Assembly (NCBI GenBank): GCA_025359445.1
Contig: JANYGB010000040.1
Span: 1 to 41,266, forward strand
Direction of reading: 5' to 3'
Source: Sphingomonadaceae bacterium
Lineage (GTDB): Bacteria; Pseudomonadota; Alphaproteobacteria; Sphingomonadales; Sphingomonadaceae
DNA: 41,266 nt
Shown here: piece by piece, positions 27,931 through 37,496 of the stretch
Position numbering within the stretch: position 1 is the first letter of the stretch
How the letters are laid out: each line of letters begins with the position of its first letter
Made by a program: the position numbers and the translations under genes
Notes under the pieces: generated by a model
Databases searched by the model: none
Told to the model about the DNA's origin: nothing
What the model saw: only the letters and a program-made list of their open reading frames with translations

Positions 27931-28722
27931 TCAATTCACGACAGCGCCAGGGATTAAGCCTTCGAGCGACAAATCGACACGGTCCTTACCAAGATACGTG
28001 ATGATTGCTTGAGTGGTAACGAACAAATCGAATTTTTGTCCGACTGAAGGCGTTCGAACATTTAATGCATCACGACAAAATTCACTTTTGATCGCGCCAC
28101 CCCATACGTTCTTGCCTTCAATTCTAGTCGCGCAGATCTCAATACGTTCGCACCCGGAATGATAGCAATATGGATTTCTCTTCAAGTTAATATCCATGAT
28201 ATCATTATCTGGCAGCGCGTCGGTTAGCGATGCCGAGACCGGCGTCGGGATTACTTCCCAGAACTTGATCAACGACGGACCCACCAAAAATCCAATGGTC
28301 GTACTCTGATAAAGACCAGCCTTGTAATGCTCGATACTGCCCAGTTGATCGTACAATCCGTCGCCGTCGGTGTCGGCCAAGCATGCGAATGTGTCCTGCT
28401 TCGGACGACGACCAGGCTCGCAAATTACACGCGCGCCAAACTGCGTCTCGACAAAGACGGTGTCGCGGGGAATGTCGGACCTCAAACGATCCTTGACCAC
28501 CACACCATTAATTTTCCAACGTTTTACCGGAACTGCCCGAGCAAGTCGCACTGGTACCTTTTCGGTAATCGAAATCTCTGGGCTGCTTACGTAGACGTTC
28601 GTCAGCTCCCACCTTGCGGCGACTATCTTTGGCAACTCGAGATTGCTCTGAGTATCCGCGTTGACAGAACTGCCCAGCGCCAGCAGTGCTCCCAACAGGC
28701 TCAGTCGGAATGGTATTTTCAT
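27931..28722 (-). CDS. Exported protein of unknown function inserted in pnt operon
   Basis: The 263-residue product is not recognised. It begins with a signal peptide (MKIPFRLSLLGALLALGSSVNA). The mature part contains a calcium-binding-like Asp-rich loop (ADTDGDGLYDQLG), a cysteine cluster (YCYHSGCERIEICATR), and a C-terminal beta-rich region. The base composition is strikingly AT-richer than the neighbours (23 of 60 bases are G or C at 28021–28080). It lies between pntAA and pntAB; its ATG overlaps the pntAA stop as ATGA and the pntAB start follows 13 bp later, so it has been accommodated as a coupled member of the operon. Lateral acquisition is inferred. Confidence 0.75.
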   Translation of the reverse strand: MKIPFRLSLLGALLALGSSVNADTQSNLELPKIVAARWELTNVYVSSPEISITEKVPVRLARAVPVKRWKINGVVVKDRLRSDIPRDTVFVETQFGARVICEPGRRPKQDTFACLADTDGDGLYDQLGSIEHYKAGLYQSTTIGFLVGPSLIKFWEVIPTPVSASLTDALPDNDIMDINLKRNPYCYHSGCERIEICATRIEGKNVWGGAIKSEFCRDALNVRTPSVGQKFDLFVTTQAIITYLGKDRVDLSLEGLIPGAVVN

Positions 28723-29834
28723 GACTGTAGCCTCTCGCTAACAACCTTGCCGCCTTGGGTCAGCCGCACCGCATTGCCGATCTCGTCATCCAGCACCGGC
28801 CGGCCCGCTTCCTTGTCCCAGAACGCGCTCAGGAAGTTGTACAAATTGCGCGAGAACAGCGCCGAGGCATCGGCCGCCAGATGCGTGGGTGTATTCGACC
28901 AGCCGATGATCTTGACCCCGTGCTTGATCACCACCTCGTCGGCCTTCGAGCCTTCGACATTGCCGCCTTGCGCCACCGCCAGATCGAACACCACGCTGCC
29001 CGGCTTCATGCTGGCGAGCTGCGCATCACTGACCAGGCGCGGTGCCGCGCGGCCGGGGATCAGCGCGGTGGTGATCACAATGTCCTGCTTGGCGATATGG
29101 CTGGAGACCAGCTCGGCTTGCGCCGCCTGATATTCCGCCGACATTTCGGTGGCATAGCCGCCCGCGCCCTCGCCTTCGATGCCCGCGACGTTCTCGACAA
29201 ACACCGGTTTGGCACCCAGCGACATGATCTGTTCTTTGGTGGCGCTACGCACATCGGTGGCGGAGACTTGCGCACCGAGCCGCCGCGCGGTGGCGATTGC
29301 TTGCAGTCCCGCAACGCCCACGCCCATCACGAAACACTTCGCCGCGCTGACCGTCCCCGCCGCAGTCATCATCATCGGGAAGGCACGGCCATAGGCGTTC
29401 GCCGCTTCGATCACCGCCTTGTAGCCCGACAGGTTGGATTGGCTCGACAGGACGTCCATTGACTGTGCGCGGGTGATGCGCGGCATGAATTCCATCGCCA
29501 ACGCTTCAAACCCGGCCTTGGCGTAAGCGTCGATCATTGCCCGCTGCCCGAACGGATCGAGCCCCGCGACGATCCATGCGCCCTTGCTCGCATCCTTCAG
29601 CGCGGACACGTCAGGCCCCTGCACACCCAGCACGATATCCGCGCCCTTCGCCGGGTCTTTGCATACTTCGGCCCCCGCGGCGGCATAGTCGGCATCGGTA
29701 ATCGCCGCGCCAAGGCCGGCACCAGCCTCAATCGCCACGCTCGCGCCCAGGGCGATGAATTTCTTCACCGTTTCCGGGCTGGCTGCAACGCGGCTTTCGC
29801 CCGCTGCCGTCTCTTTGAGGACCGCGATCCGCAC
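28719..29834 (-). CDS. pntAA: NAD(P) transhydrogenase subunit alpha, part 1 (soluble)
   Basis: This is the NAD(H)-binding domain I of the transhydrogenase. The 371-residue product starts with the alanine-dehydrogenase-like fold MRIAVLKETAAGESRVAASP, and has the dinucleotide motif CFVMGVGVAGLQAIATARRLGAQVSATDVR and PVFVENVAGIEGEGAGGYATEM. The start is a GTG at 29834 that follows the aa3 subunit IV stop by 15 bp. The stop overlaps the start of the inserted unknown gene. In most alphaproteobacteria pntAB would follow directly. Confidence 0.95.
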   Translation of the reverse strand: MRIAVLKETAAGESRVAASPETVKKFIALGASVAIEAGAGLGAAITDADYAAAGAEVCKDPAKGADIVLGVQGPDVSALKDASKGAWIVAGLDPFGQRAMIDAYAKAGFEALAMEFMPRITRAQSMDVLSSQSNLSGYKAVIEAANAYGRAFPMMMTAAGTVSAAKCFVMGVGVAGLQAIATARRLGAQVSATDVRSATKEQIMSLGAKPVFVENVAGIEGEGAGGYATEMSAEYQAAQAELVSSHIAKQDIVITTALIPGRAAPRLVSDAQLASMKPGSVVFDLAVAQGGNVEGSKADEVVIKHGVKIIGWSNTPTHLAADASALFSRNLYNFLSAFWDKEAGRPVLDDEIGNAVRLTQGGKVVSERLQS

Positions 29835-29849
29835 GGGGCCTGGGCCCGC

Positions 29850-29975
29850 TTACTTGGTGATCATGAAGATGACGAAAGCCGCCACCAGCGCTGTCCCGAT
29901 GATCCCGAATTTCACCAGCCCGATAAAGCCGGTGTAAGTGGATTCTTGCGCTTTCAGGTCGTTTTCGGTGGCCAT
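29850..29975 (-). CDS. aa3-type cytochrome c oxidase subunit IV
   Basis: The 41-residue product has a short polar head (MATENDLKAQESTYTGFIGL) and one membrane helix (FGIIGTALVAAFVIFMITK). This is the form of the small subunit IV of bacterial aa3-type cytochrome c oxidases, which contacts subunits I and III. The gene lies just upstream of pntAA with a 15 bp gap, a neighbourhood seen in several alphaproteobacteria. The frame can be extended to 30044, but the family length and the conserved MATEND start support 29975. Confidence 0.85.
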   Translation of the reverse strand: MATENDLKAQESTYTGFIGLVKFGIIGTALVAAFVIFMITK

Positions 29976-30160
29976 AGGTAAGGGTCCCTGGTGGTGATGG
30001 GTTGATTTCGCCGTACCCCTATCGCCCCCTTGTGGCGCGCTCAAGGCATTTACGCACCGGTATGACGGTATCGGCAGCCTTAATGCGGTCTTTACCCAAC
30101 GGCGCTATCGCAAGGTCCTGAGGTGCACACTTGCCCTCAACGGGGACCGTCGCAGGAATT

Positions 30161-31582
30161 ATGGCCGAGATCGAACAGCGCTCCTTAATGCTGATCGACG
30201 ATGAGCCGGCGCAGAGCCGGCTGATTACGGCTTTGGCTGCGCGCGAGGGTTGGCGCACGCTGGTGGTACGCGACAGCGAAACCGCGATCGCCACGCTCGG
30301 CACGCGGCAAGGCTTGCAGCTCAGCGCGATCATCCTCGATCAATGGGTCCCGGGCGAGGAAGCCTGCCAGCTGATCGCCGAACTGCGCGCGCGCCGCCCG
30401 GCGGTGCCGATCCTGATGCTGACTACCAGCGCCTCGCCCTTGCTCGCGGTCGAAGCGATGCGCGCCGGGGCAACCGATTATCTGGTCAAGCCGGTCGCGC
30501 CGGACCGGATGATGCTGGCGCTGCGCATGGCTACCACTCGCGAAGCGCCGCGCGATGAATTGCAGCCGCTGACCGAGAAAATGCCCTCAACCCCCGACTT
30601 CGACGCGATGATCGGGGCCGCGCCCTCGTTCCGCTCAGCGCTGGCGGTCGCGGCCAAGGCGGCACGCGGGCAAGGCCCGGTGCTGATCGAAGGCGAAAGC
30701 GGCAGCGGCAAGGAAATGGTGGTGCGCGCGATGCAAGCCGCCAGCCCGCGCGCCAAAGCCCCGTTCCGGCTGCTCAACATCGGCGCGATTCCGGCCAATT
30801 CGGTTGAATCGGCGCTGTTCGGCCATGAAAAAGGGGCGTTTCCGGGCGCGTTCGATCGTCATGTCGGCGCGCTGCAGCACGCCGACGGCGGCACCCTGGC
30901 GCTCGACGAGGTCGACCGGTTGCCATCCGCCGCGCAGCAGCGCTTGCTTGAGAGCATCCAGCGCAGCGATGTCCGCCCGATCGGCGCGCGCCATTCGTTC
31001 CGGGTCGATGTGCGGGTGATCGCGGCAAGCAACCTGCCGCTGCGCGATATGGTCGAGGCCGGGCATTTCCTGCCCGAGCTGCTAAGCGCGCTGGCCGGAA
31101 CCACTGTTCAGCTGCCGCCGCTGCGTAATCGCGCTGGTGATATTCCTGCGCTGGCCCGGCACTTCCTTGCAAGGATCGGCGAGCAACCCGGGCTGCGAGC
31201 GCTGGGGATCACCGCTGCGGCCTTGGCGCTGCTCTCGGCCTATGACTGGCCGGGCAATATCCGCCAGCTTCAAGCCGTGCTGTTCCGCGCGGCGGTGTTC
31301 TGCGATGGCGACGCGCTGACAGCAGAAGATTTCCCGCAGTTGTCAGACATGCTGGGCGACGGCAGCGGCAATCCGCAGGCCGCGCACCAGGAAGGCGTCG
31401 GCGTGATGCTCTACGCCCCCGATGGCAACCTGCGGCCATTGGAAGATATCGAAGCCGACGTGATCCGCCTCGCCATCGGCCATTACCGCGGCCGGATGAC
31501 TGAGGTTGCCCGGCGGCTGGGGATTGGGCGTTCGACCCTTTACCGTAAGCTCAGCGAGCTGGGGATTGGCGAATCGGCGTGA
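30161..31582 (+). CDS. NtrC-like response regulator with altered sigma-54 ATPase motifs
   Basis: The 473-residue product has a receiver domain (acid pair Asp13/Asp14, phospho-acceptor Asp60 in IILDQWVPGE, Lys110), a sigma-54 activator-type AAA+ domain (Walker A GESGSGKE at 178–185, Walker B TLALDE at 246–251) and a C-terminal Fis-type helix-turn-helix (EVARRLGIGRSTLYRKLSEL). The GAFTGA loop that contacts sigma-54 reads GAFPGA (225–230). The arginine-finger region, usually FRxDLYYRL, reads FLPELLSAL, so both arginines are gone. It is therefore likely an ATPase-impaired or sigma-54-independent regulator. ATG at 30161 has AGGA nearby; no kinase gene is adjacent. The divergent pnt cluster shares a 185 bp upstream region. 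Confidence 0.85.
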   Translation: MAEIEQRSLMLIDDEPAQSRLITALAAREGWRTLVVRDSETAIATLGTRQGLQLSAIILDQWVPGEEACQLIAELRARRPAVPILMLTTSASPLLAVEAMRAGATDYLVKPVAPDRMMLALRMATTREAPRDELQPLTEKMPSTPDFDAMIGAAPSFRSALAVAAKAARGQGPVLIEGESGSGKEMVVRAMQAASPRAKAPFRLLNIGAIPANSVESALFGHEKGAFPGAFDRHVGALQHADGGTLALDEVDRLPSAAQQRLLESIQRSDVRPIGARHSFRVDVRVIAASNLPLRDMVEAGHFLPELLSALAGTTVQLPPLRNRAGDIPALARHFLARIGEQPGLRALGITAAALALLSAYDWPGNIRQLQAVLFRAAVFCDGDALTAEDFPQLSDMLGDGSGNPQAAHQEGVGVMLYAPDGNLRPLEDIEADVIRLAIGHYRGRMTEVARRLGIGRSTLYRKLSELGIGESA

Positions 31583-31655
31583 GTGGCTGTCAGTTGCGCT
31601 GTCTTCGAACCGCACTGCAATTCTGTCGGGTTTTTGGCCTTACGGGAGAGGCGGC

Positions 31656-32318
31656 ATGATGGCGCGGCGTGGGATACTTGGATTGGTGGCAGTTGGCGCG
31701 GTGGGGGTGCTGGGCGGCTGCGGGTTGCTGGGCGGCACGAAATCTTATCGGTTCCGGATGACGATCGAGATTGAGACGCCGCAGGGGTTGAAGAGCGGAT
31801 CGTCGGTGATGGAAATCACCGCGTACAAGAAGATGAAGCTGACGTCGGAGGAACACGCGCGGGATTGGGAGGTGAAGGGCGAGGCAGTGGTGGTCGACCT
31901 GCCCGATGGTCCGATGTTTGTTTTGATGAAGACCGGAAATGGCCTGCGTGAGGATCTGGCGCTGATGTCGATGGGGGCGCTCGATCCGGAGTTTAAGAAC
32001 GATGTCGTGGAAAGTGCCGGGCGGATTGCGGGCAGCTGGTCCACGCTGCGCGGCGATGTGCGCAGGGAAGACTGGCCGCTTATGGTGCGGTTCCGCGACA
32101 TCAATGACCCCAAGAGCGTCGTGAAGATCAATCCCGAGACGGTGGGGGTCAAGCGGATTGTTGTCGAGACGACCAGCGATGAGGTGACAACGGGGATTGA
32201 GAAGCGGTTGGGGTGGTTGTCTGCTCATAGAGGCGCCCTGGCATATGATGGCCGAATGCACCCAGATCACCCTGAAAAAGATTTAAACCAGAATGCATTT
32301 TCGACGGAGCTGCAGTAA
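31656..32318 (+). CDS. Lipoprotein of unknown function
   Basis: The 220-residue product starts MMARRGILGLVAVGAVGVLG followed by the lipobox LGGC, predicting a lipidated periplasmic or outer-membrane protein. The mature part is beta-rich, with YRFRMTIEIETPQGLKSGSS near the start, and is a family seen in sphingomonads without a name. There are no catalytic motifs. The ATG at 31656 is preceded by GGAGAGG. The C-terminal tail (HPDHPEKDLNQNAFS) looks unstructured. It lies on the same strand as the regulator with 73 bp between them, and is convergent with folP. Confidence 0.75.
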   Translation: MMARRGILGLVAVGAVGVLGGCGLLGGTKSYRFRMTIEIETPQGLKSGSSVMEITAYKKMKLTSEEHARDWEVKGEAVVVDLPDGPMFVLMKTGNGLREDLALMSMGALDPEFKNDVVESAGRIAGSWSTLRGDVRREDWPLMVRFRDINDPKSVVKINPETVGVKRIVVETTSDEVTTGIEKRLGWLSAHRGALAYDGRMHPDHPEKDLNQNAFSTELQ

Positions 32319-32382
32319 ATGAAATTACGGTGCCAGGTGCAATACCCCCCAATTAGAACTCGCCCCAGCCCGCACGCAATCG

Positions 32383-33483
32383 TTAGCCCGCTAGCTGGCT
32401 GAAATCGGTCAGCGCAGCATCCTTCAACCCGCGCCACACCCGCACTGCCTGGACCGTTTCGGGCACGTCGTGAACGCGTAGCAATTGCACCCCGGCATCC
32501 ATCGCTTTGACCGCCAAAGCCAGACTGCCGCCCAATCGCAAGTGCGCCGGAGCCTCATTGCTCAGCGCGCCGATCATGCGCTTGCGGCTGGAACCGACGA
32601 GCAGCGGCTGGCCGAGCGCGTGGAACAGCGGCAGCGCGTTCAAGAGCAGCAGGTTCTCCGCCACCGATTTGCCGAAGCCCAAGCCGGGATCGAGCAGGAT
32701 CTTGTCGCGCGCAATCCCCGCCGCCAGCGCCGCATCGCGCCGCGCGGCGAGCCAGTCAAACACGTCGAGCACCACGTCACTGTAACTCGCATTCGCGTGG
32801 AGATTCTCGCCCTCGCCCGGCGCGTGCATCAGCACCACCGACACGCCTGCGCGCGCGGCGAATTCCAGACTGCGCGGATCGTGACGCAGCGCTGAGACGT
32901 CGTTGATGATGTGCGCACCAGCCGACAGCGCGGCCTCCATCACCGCCGGGCGGCGCGTATCGGCGCTGATCGCTGCGCCCGCAGCCGCAAGCCGTTCAAT
33001 CGCCGGGATCACGCGTTTGAGCTCGTCGCCTTCCCACACCGCCGCCGCGCCGGGCCGCGTGCTTTCCCCGCCGACGTCGATCAGCGCCGCGCCCGCTTCG
33101 ACCATCTTTGCGGCATGAGCGTTCGCCACTTCGGGATCATCCATGAACTGGCCGCCGTCGGAGAAACTGTCGGGCGTGACGTTAAGAATACCCATAACCT
33201 GCGGCTGGTCGAGCCGGATCGTGCGCGCGCCGAGCTGGAGCGGGGCGTGGACGCGCTGGAGGTTATCGAACTGCTCCCGCACCGTATCGGGCAAGTCAGG
33301 CAAGGCGGCGCGCAGTTCGAGCAGTGAATATCGCTCGCGCGCAGTGATCTTGCCGCCGTCCCGCGAAATCAGCGCAAACCGGCTGGCATAAACCAGCCCG
33401 CCCGCCAGACGCAGCGCATCGCCCTCTTCGCTTTGCGGACTGTCAGCCAGCGCGATCGGGCGGAGGTAGTAACTGGAAGTCAT
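32383..33483 (-). CDS. folP: Dihydropteroate synthase
   Basis: This enzyme joins p-aminobenzoate to the pterin pyrophosphate in folate synthesis, and is the target of sulfonamides. The 366-residue product carries an N-terminal extension of about 90 residues before the TIM barrel, which begins PQVMGILNVTPDSFSDGG. The pterin and PABA motifs are present: DVGGESTRPGA, DTRRPAVMEAAL, INDVSALRHD, LDPGLGFGKS, and VGSSRKRMIG. The start at 33483 lies next to a palindromic repeat. The gene is convergent with the lipoprotein gene and lies downstream of ccrM on the same strand. Confidence 0.95.
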   Translation of the reverse strand: MTSSYYLRPIALADSPQSEEGDALRLAGGLVYASRFALISRDGGKITARERYSLLELRAALPDLPDTVREQFDNLQRVHAPLQLGARTIRLDQPQVMGILNVTPDSFSDGGQFMDDPEVANAHAAKMVEAGAALIDVGGESTRPGAAAVWEGDELKRVIPAIERLAAAGAAISADTRRPAVMEAALSAGAHIINDVSALRHDPRSLEFAARAGVSVVLMHAPGEGENLHANASYSDVVLDVFDWLAARRDAALAAGIARDKILLDPGLGFGKSVAENLLLLNALPLFHALGQPLLVGSSRKRMIGALSNEAPAHLRLGGSLALAVKAMDAGVQLLRVHDVPETVQAVRVWRGLKDAALTDFSQLAG

Positions 33484-33506
33484 GCGGTGCCCTTACTCCA
33501 AATCCT

Positions 33507-33642
33507 GTCATCCTGAACGTGTTTCAGGACCCATTTCGCCTCAAGTGCGGTGCTCGCCGCCCACGTGCAACTGCGCCGTCGATTGCCAAATCGAGCTGCG
33601 GGATGTTGTGCACGATGGGTCCTGCAACGAGTTCAGGATGAC
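33507..33642. repeat. Palindromic repeat between ccrM and folP
   Basis: Arms of about 28 bp at 33507–33534 (GTCATCCTGAACGTGTTTCA, then GGACCCAT) and 33615–33642 (ATGGGTCCTGCAACGAGTTC, then AGGATGAC) are inverted copies 80 bp apart. It is distinct in sequence from the other families in this window. It lies in the 184 bp gap between the ccrM stop and the folP start and would fold in the transcript of either. Confidence 0.88.
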
Positions 33643-33667
33643 GATGAAGGAGTGGTGGGCGAAAGGG

Positions 33668-34999
<1,332 letters not shown>

Positions 35000-35006
35000 T
35001 CAGGCG

Positions 35007-35035
35007 AAAAATCCTCCCCCGCTGGGGGAGGATTT
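35007..35035 (-). terminator. Intrinsic terminator of rnhB
   Basis: On the minus strand AATCCTCCCCC pairs with GGGGGAGGATT around a short AGC-type loop, followed by a run of five T. The hairpin overlaps the rnhB stop codon by two bases. It separates the rnhB transcript from ccrM, which therefore needs its own promoter. Confidence 0.88.
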
Positions 35036-35669
35036 AGAGCAGCACCAGTTGCCGCACCGGCACGAAGCTGCGGCGGTGAAGCTCACAAGGCCCATGCTCT
35101 TGCAGTGCCGCAAGGTGCTCGGGCGTGCCGTAACCCGCATTGCGCTCCCATCCGTAATGCGGGTGCGCCTCGGCATAGCCGCGCATCAGCCGATCGCGGT
35201 GTTCCTTGGCGATGATTGAGGCGGCGGAAATGCTTGGGATCAACGCGTCCCCGCCAACGACTGGCCGCGCCGTCCAGCGCCACTCCGCGCAGCGACCTTG
35301 CGGGGTCAGGTTGCCGTCGATCAGGACCTCATGCGGTTCCTCGTCCAACTGCTCGCACAGCGCCGCCACCGCGAGCGTCATCGCCAGCATGGTCGCGCCG
35401 AAGATATTGAGCCGGTCGATGTCCGCGACCTCGACCACGCCGACGGCCCAGTGGCAACGCCGTTTGATCGCCGCTTCCAGTTCGGCACGGCGCGCGGGCT
35501 TGAGCTTCTTGGAATCGTCGAGCCCCGCCGGGCGCGGCTTGCACAGCACCACTGCGGCAGCGACCACCGGCCCGGCCAGCGGCCCGCGGCCCGCCTCATC
35601 GACGCCGACGATATGCCGGTCAATCAGTGGCTTGGCATAGGACAAAGTCTGGGCGATGATGGCGGGCAT
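35034..35669 (-). CDS. rnhB: Ribonuclease HII
   Basis: This enzyme removes RNA from RNA–DNA hybrids and single ribonucleotides from DNA. The 211-residue product has the first catalytic pair in IVGVDEAGRGPLAGPV (Asp24, Glu25), EVLIDGNLTP with the third acidic residue, and SISAASIIAKEHRDRLM. The ATG at 35669 lies in GAAGGTC context and overlaps head-to-head with the divergent dehydrogenase start. The frame is open further upstream but that would run deep into the neighbouring gene. Its neighbourhood with ccrM is common in alphaproteobacteria. Confidence 0.95.
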   Translation of the reverse strand: MPAIIAQTLSYAKPLIDRHIVGVDEAGRGPLAGPVVAAAVVLCKPRPAGLDDSKKLKPARRAELEAAIKRRCHWAVGVVEVADIDRLNIFGATMLAMTLAVAALCEQLDEEPHEVLIDGNLTPQGRCAEWRWTARPVVGGDALIPSISAASIIAKEHRDRLMRGYAEAHPHYGWERNAGYGTPEHLAALQEHGPCELHRRSFVPVRQLVLL

Positions 35670-36822
35670 GACCTTCAAATTCCTCAACGCTTTATCGCCG
35701 CTCGCTCTGCTCGCCGCAAGCTGCGGCAGCCCTGCTGTTGGGGATAGCGCCAAGCCCGCCGCTGCCGAGGTCAAAGATGCTTTCAAGGCCGAGGTGCTTG
35801 AGACATTCGACGAGCCGTGGGCGCTGGCGGTTTTGCCGAACCGGGAAATTCTGGTCACCGAACGAGCCGGAAAGCTAAAGATTTCGTCCGAGAGCTTGCA
35901 CCGATGGAGCGAGGTGTCCGGCACACCGACTGTAGATTACGGCGGACAAGGGGGACTGGGCGACGTCGCAATTCCTCCCGGTCCCCAACCACTTACATTT
36001 GTTGCTACCCAACCGATCTATCTGAGCTGGGTTGAAGCGGGACCTTCAGGAACGCGTGGAGCGGTTATCGGCGCGGGGCTGCTGATCCCTGGCTCGAATC
36101 CCGAGCTGAACAATTTTCACATAATCTGGCGCCAAGACCCCAAGGTCACTGGCCGCGGCCATTTCTCGCACCGCATCGCCTTCTCGCCCGACGGCAAATA
36201 CCTGTTCCTATCCTCGGGCGAACGGCAGAAGTTCACCCCGGCGCAAGACCTCACAAACAACCTTGGCAAGGTGCTCCGGCTCAACCTCGATGGCACCCCG
36301 GCGGCGGGCAATCCGTTTGCAAGCAAGGGCGGCGTTTCAGCGCAAATCTGGTCCTACGGCCACCGCAACCTGCTCGGGCTCCAGTTCGATGCTTCGGGCC
36401 AGTTATGGGACCTTGAGCACGGCCCCGCAGGCGGCGACGAGCTCAACCGGATCGAGCCGGGCAAGAACTACGGCTGGCCGTTGGTGTCGGATGGCGACAA
36501 TTACGACGGCAGCCCGATCCCGCGCAATTCCACCCGGCCCGACCTCACCCAGCCGGCGATCAGTTGGAACCCGGTGATCGCGCCGGGCGATTTCATTTTC
36601 TATTCGGGCAAGCTGTGGCCTGAGTGGAAAGGCCAGGCGCTGATCGCGGGGATGGGTTATCCCGGGCTGGTCCGGGTGCGGATCGATCGCGAAAGGGGCC
36701 GCGAGGAAGCGCGCTATCCGCTGGGAAAGCGCATCCGCGAAATTCGCGAGGCACCGGATGGGTCATTGTTATTGCTGGAGGACGGCAAAGGTGGGCGTTT
36801 GCTGCGGCTGACGCGGAAATAA
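35668..36822 (+). CDS. PQQ-dependent sugar dehydrogenase (YliI/Asd-like) lipoprotein
   Basis: The 384-residue product is a six-bladed propeller of the glucose/sorbosone dehydrogenase family, which oxidises aldose sugars in the periplasm with PQQ. It begins with a lipoprotein signal (MTFKFLNALSPLALLAASCG), then the blocks DEPWALAVLPNREILVTERAGKL, YGGQGGLGDVAIPP, the Arg–His pair SHRIAFSPDGKYLFLSSGER, GHRNLLGLQFD, WDLEHGPAGGDELNRI and KNYGWPLVSDGDNYDG. The start at 35668 shares bases with the rnhB start; two earlier in-frame ATGs (35656, 35659) exist inside rnhB. The promoter must therefore lie inside rnhB. Confidence 0.92.
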   Translation: MTFKFLNALSPLALLAASCGSPAVGDSAKPAAAEVKDAFKAEVLETFDEPWALAVLPNREILVTERAGKLKISSESLHRWSEVSGTPTVDYGGQGGLGDVAIPPGPQPLTFVATQPIYLSWVEAGPSGTRGAVIGAGLLIPGSNPELNNFHIIWRQDPKVTGRGHFSHRIAFSPDGKYLFLSSGERQKFTPAQDLTNNLGKVLRLNLDGTPAAGNPFASKGGVSAQIWSYGHRNLLGLQFDASGQLWDLEHGPAGGDELNRIEPGKNYGWPLVSDGDNYDGSPIPRNSTRPDLTQPAISWNPVIAPGDFIFYSGKLWPEWKGQALIAGMGYPGLVRVRIDRERGREEARYPLGKRIREIREAPDGSLLLLEDGKGGRLLRLTRK

Positions 36823-36862
36823 CATCGACATTGGCGCAGCGCGGCCTTATCCGCGCGCCCCT

Positions 36863-37378
36863 ATGTCCGATGCCGCCACCCTGATCCCGCTCGACAATGT
36901 CGACCCCGCCTTGGTTGAAGCTCTGCTCGACCGCGCGTTCGAGCCCGCGCGACATACCCGCACCGCTTACCAGCTGCGCGAAGGGCTCGACTGTCTGCCC
37001 GCGCTGAGCTTTGCCGCGATCGACGCTGGCGAGCAGTTGGTCGGCACGATCCAGTGCTGGCCAGTCGCCTTGACCGATCCGGCCAAGCGCAGGCATCCGT
37101 TGATCATGGTCGGGCCGGTCGCGGTGCTGCCCGAGGCGCAGGGCGGCGGCTATGGCCAAGCCCTGATGACCGCAGCACTGGCTGCGATCTCACCAGATGC
37201 GCCGCTGCCGCAAGTTATGATCGGCGATCCTGATTATTATGGCCGGTTCTGGCAGTTCAGCGCCGAGCACACCGGCGGCTGGACCTTACCCGGCCCGTGG
37301 GAAGCGCACCGGTTGCTGGCGCGCGCGAGCAATCCGGCCGTGCTTCCCCGTGAAGGCATGCTGGGGCCCTGGCGGTAA
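36863..37378 (+). CDS. GNAT family N-acetyltransferase
   Basis: The 171-residue product has the GNAT fold. The acetyl-CoA binding segment is VGPVAVLPEAQGGGYGQALMTAAL, with the Q/RxxGxG/A pattern (QGGGYG), after a beta strand containing LVGTIQCWPVAL. The C-terminal part (PDYYGRFWQFSAEHTGGW) is typical of the subgroup fused to lipid or small-molecule substrates. The target is unknown. ATG at 36863 follows the dehydrogenase gene by 40 bp. Confidence 0.85.
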   Translation: MSDAATLIPLDNVDPALVEALLDRAFEPARHTRTAYQLREGLDCLPALSFAAIDAGEQLVGTIQCWPVALTDPAKRRHPLIMVGPVAVLPEAQGGGYGQALMTAALAAISPDAPLPQVMIGDPDYYGRFWQFSAEHTGGWTLPGPWEAHRLLARASNPAVLPREGMLGPWR

Positions 37379-37496
37379 GCAATCGGGTCCCCCGAAGCAC
37401 CGAAGAGGTTCCGCTGCGCCGCAAGGCCGACATCTTGGGTTCTTCGGGTGAACCAAATCATTGTTCACCACCCCGTGTTCTGGCATCGCACCGACG

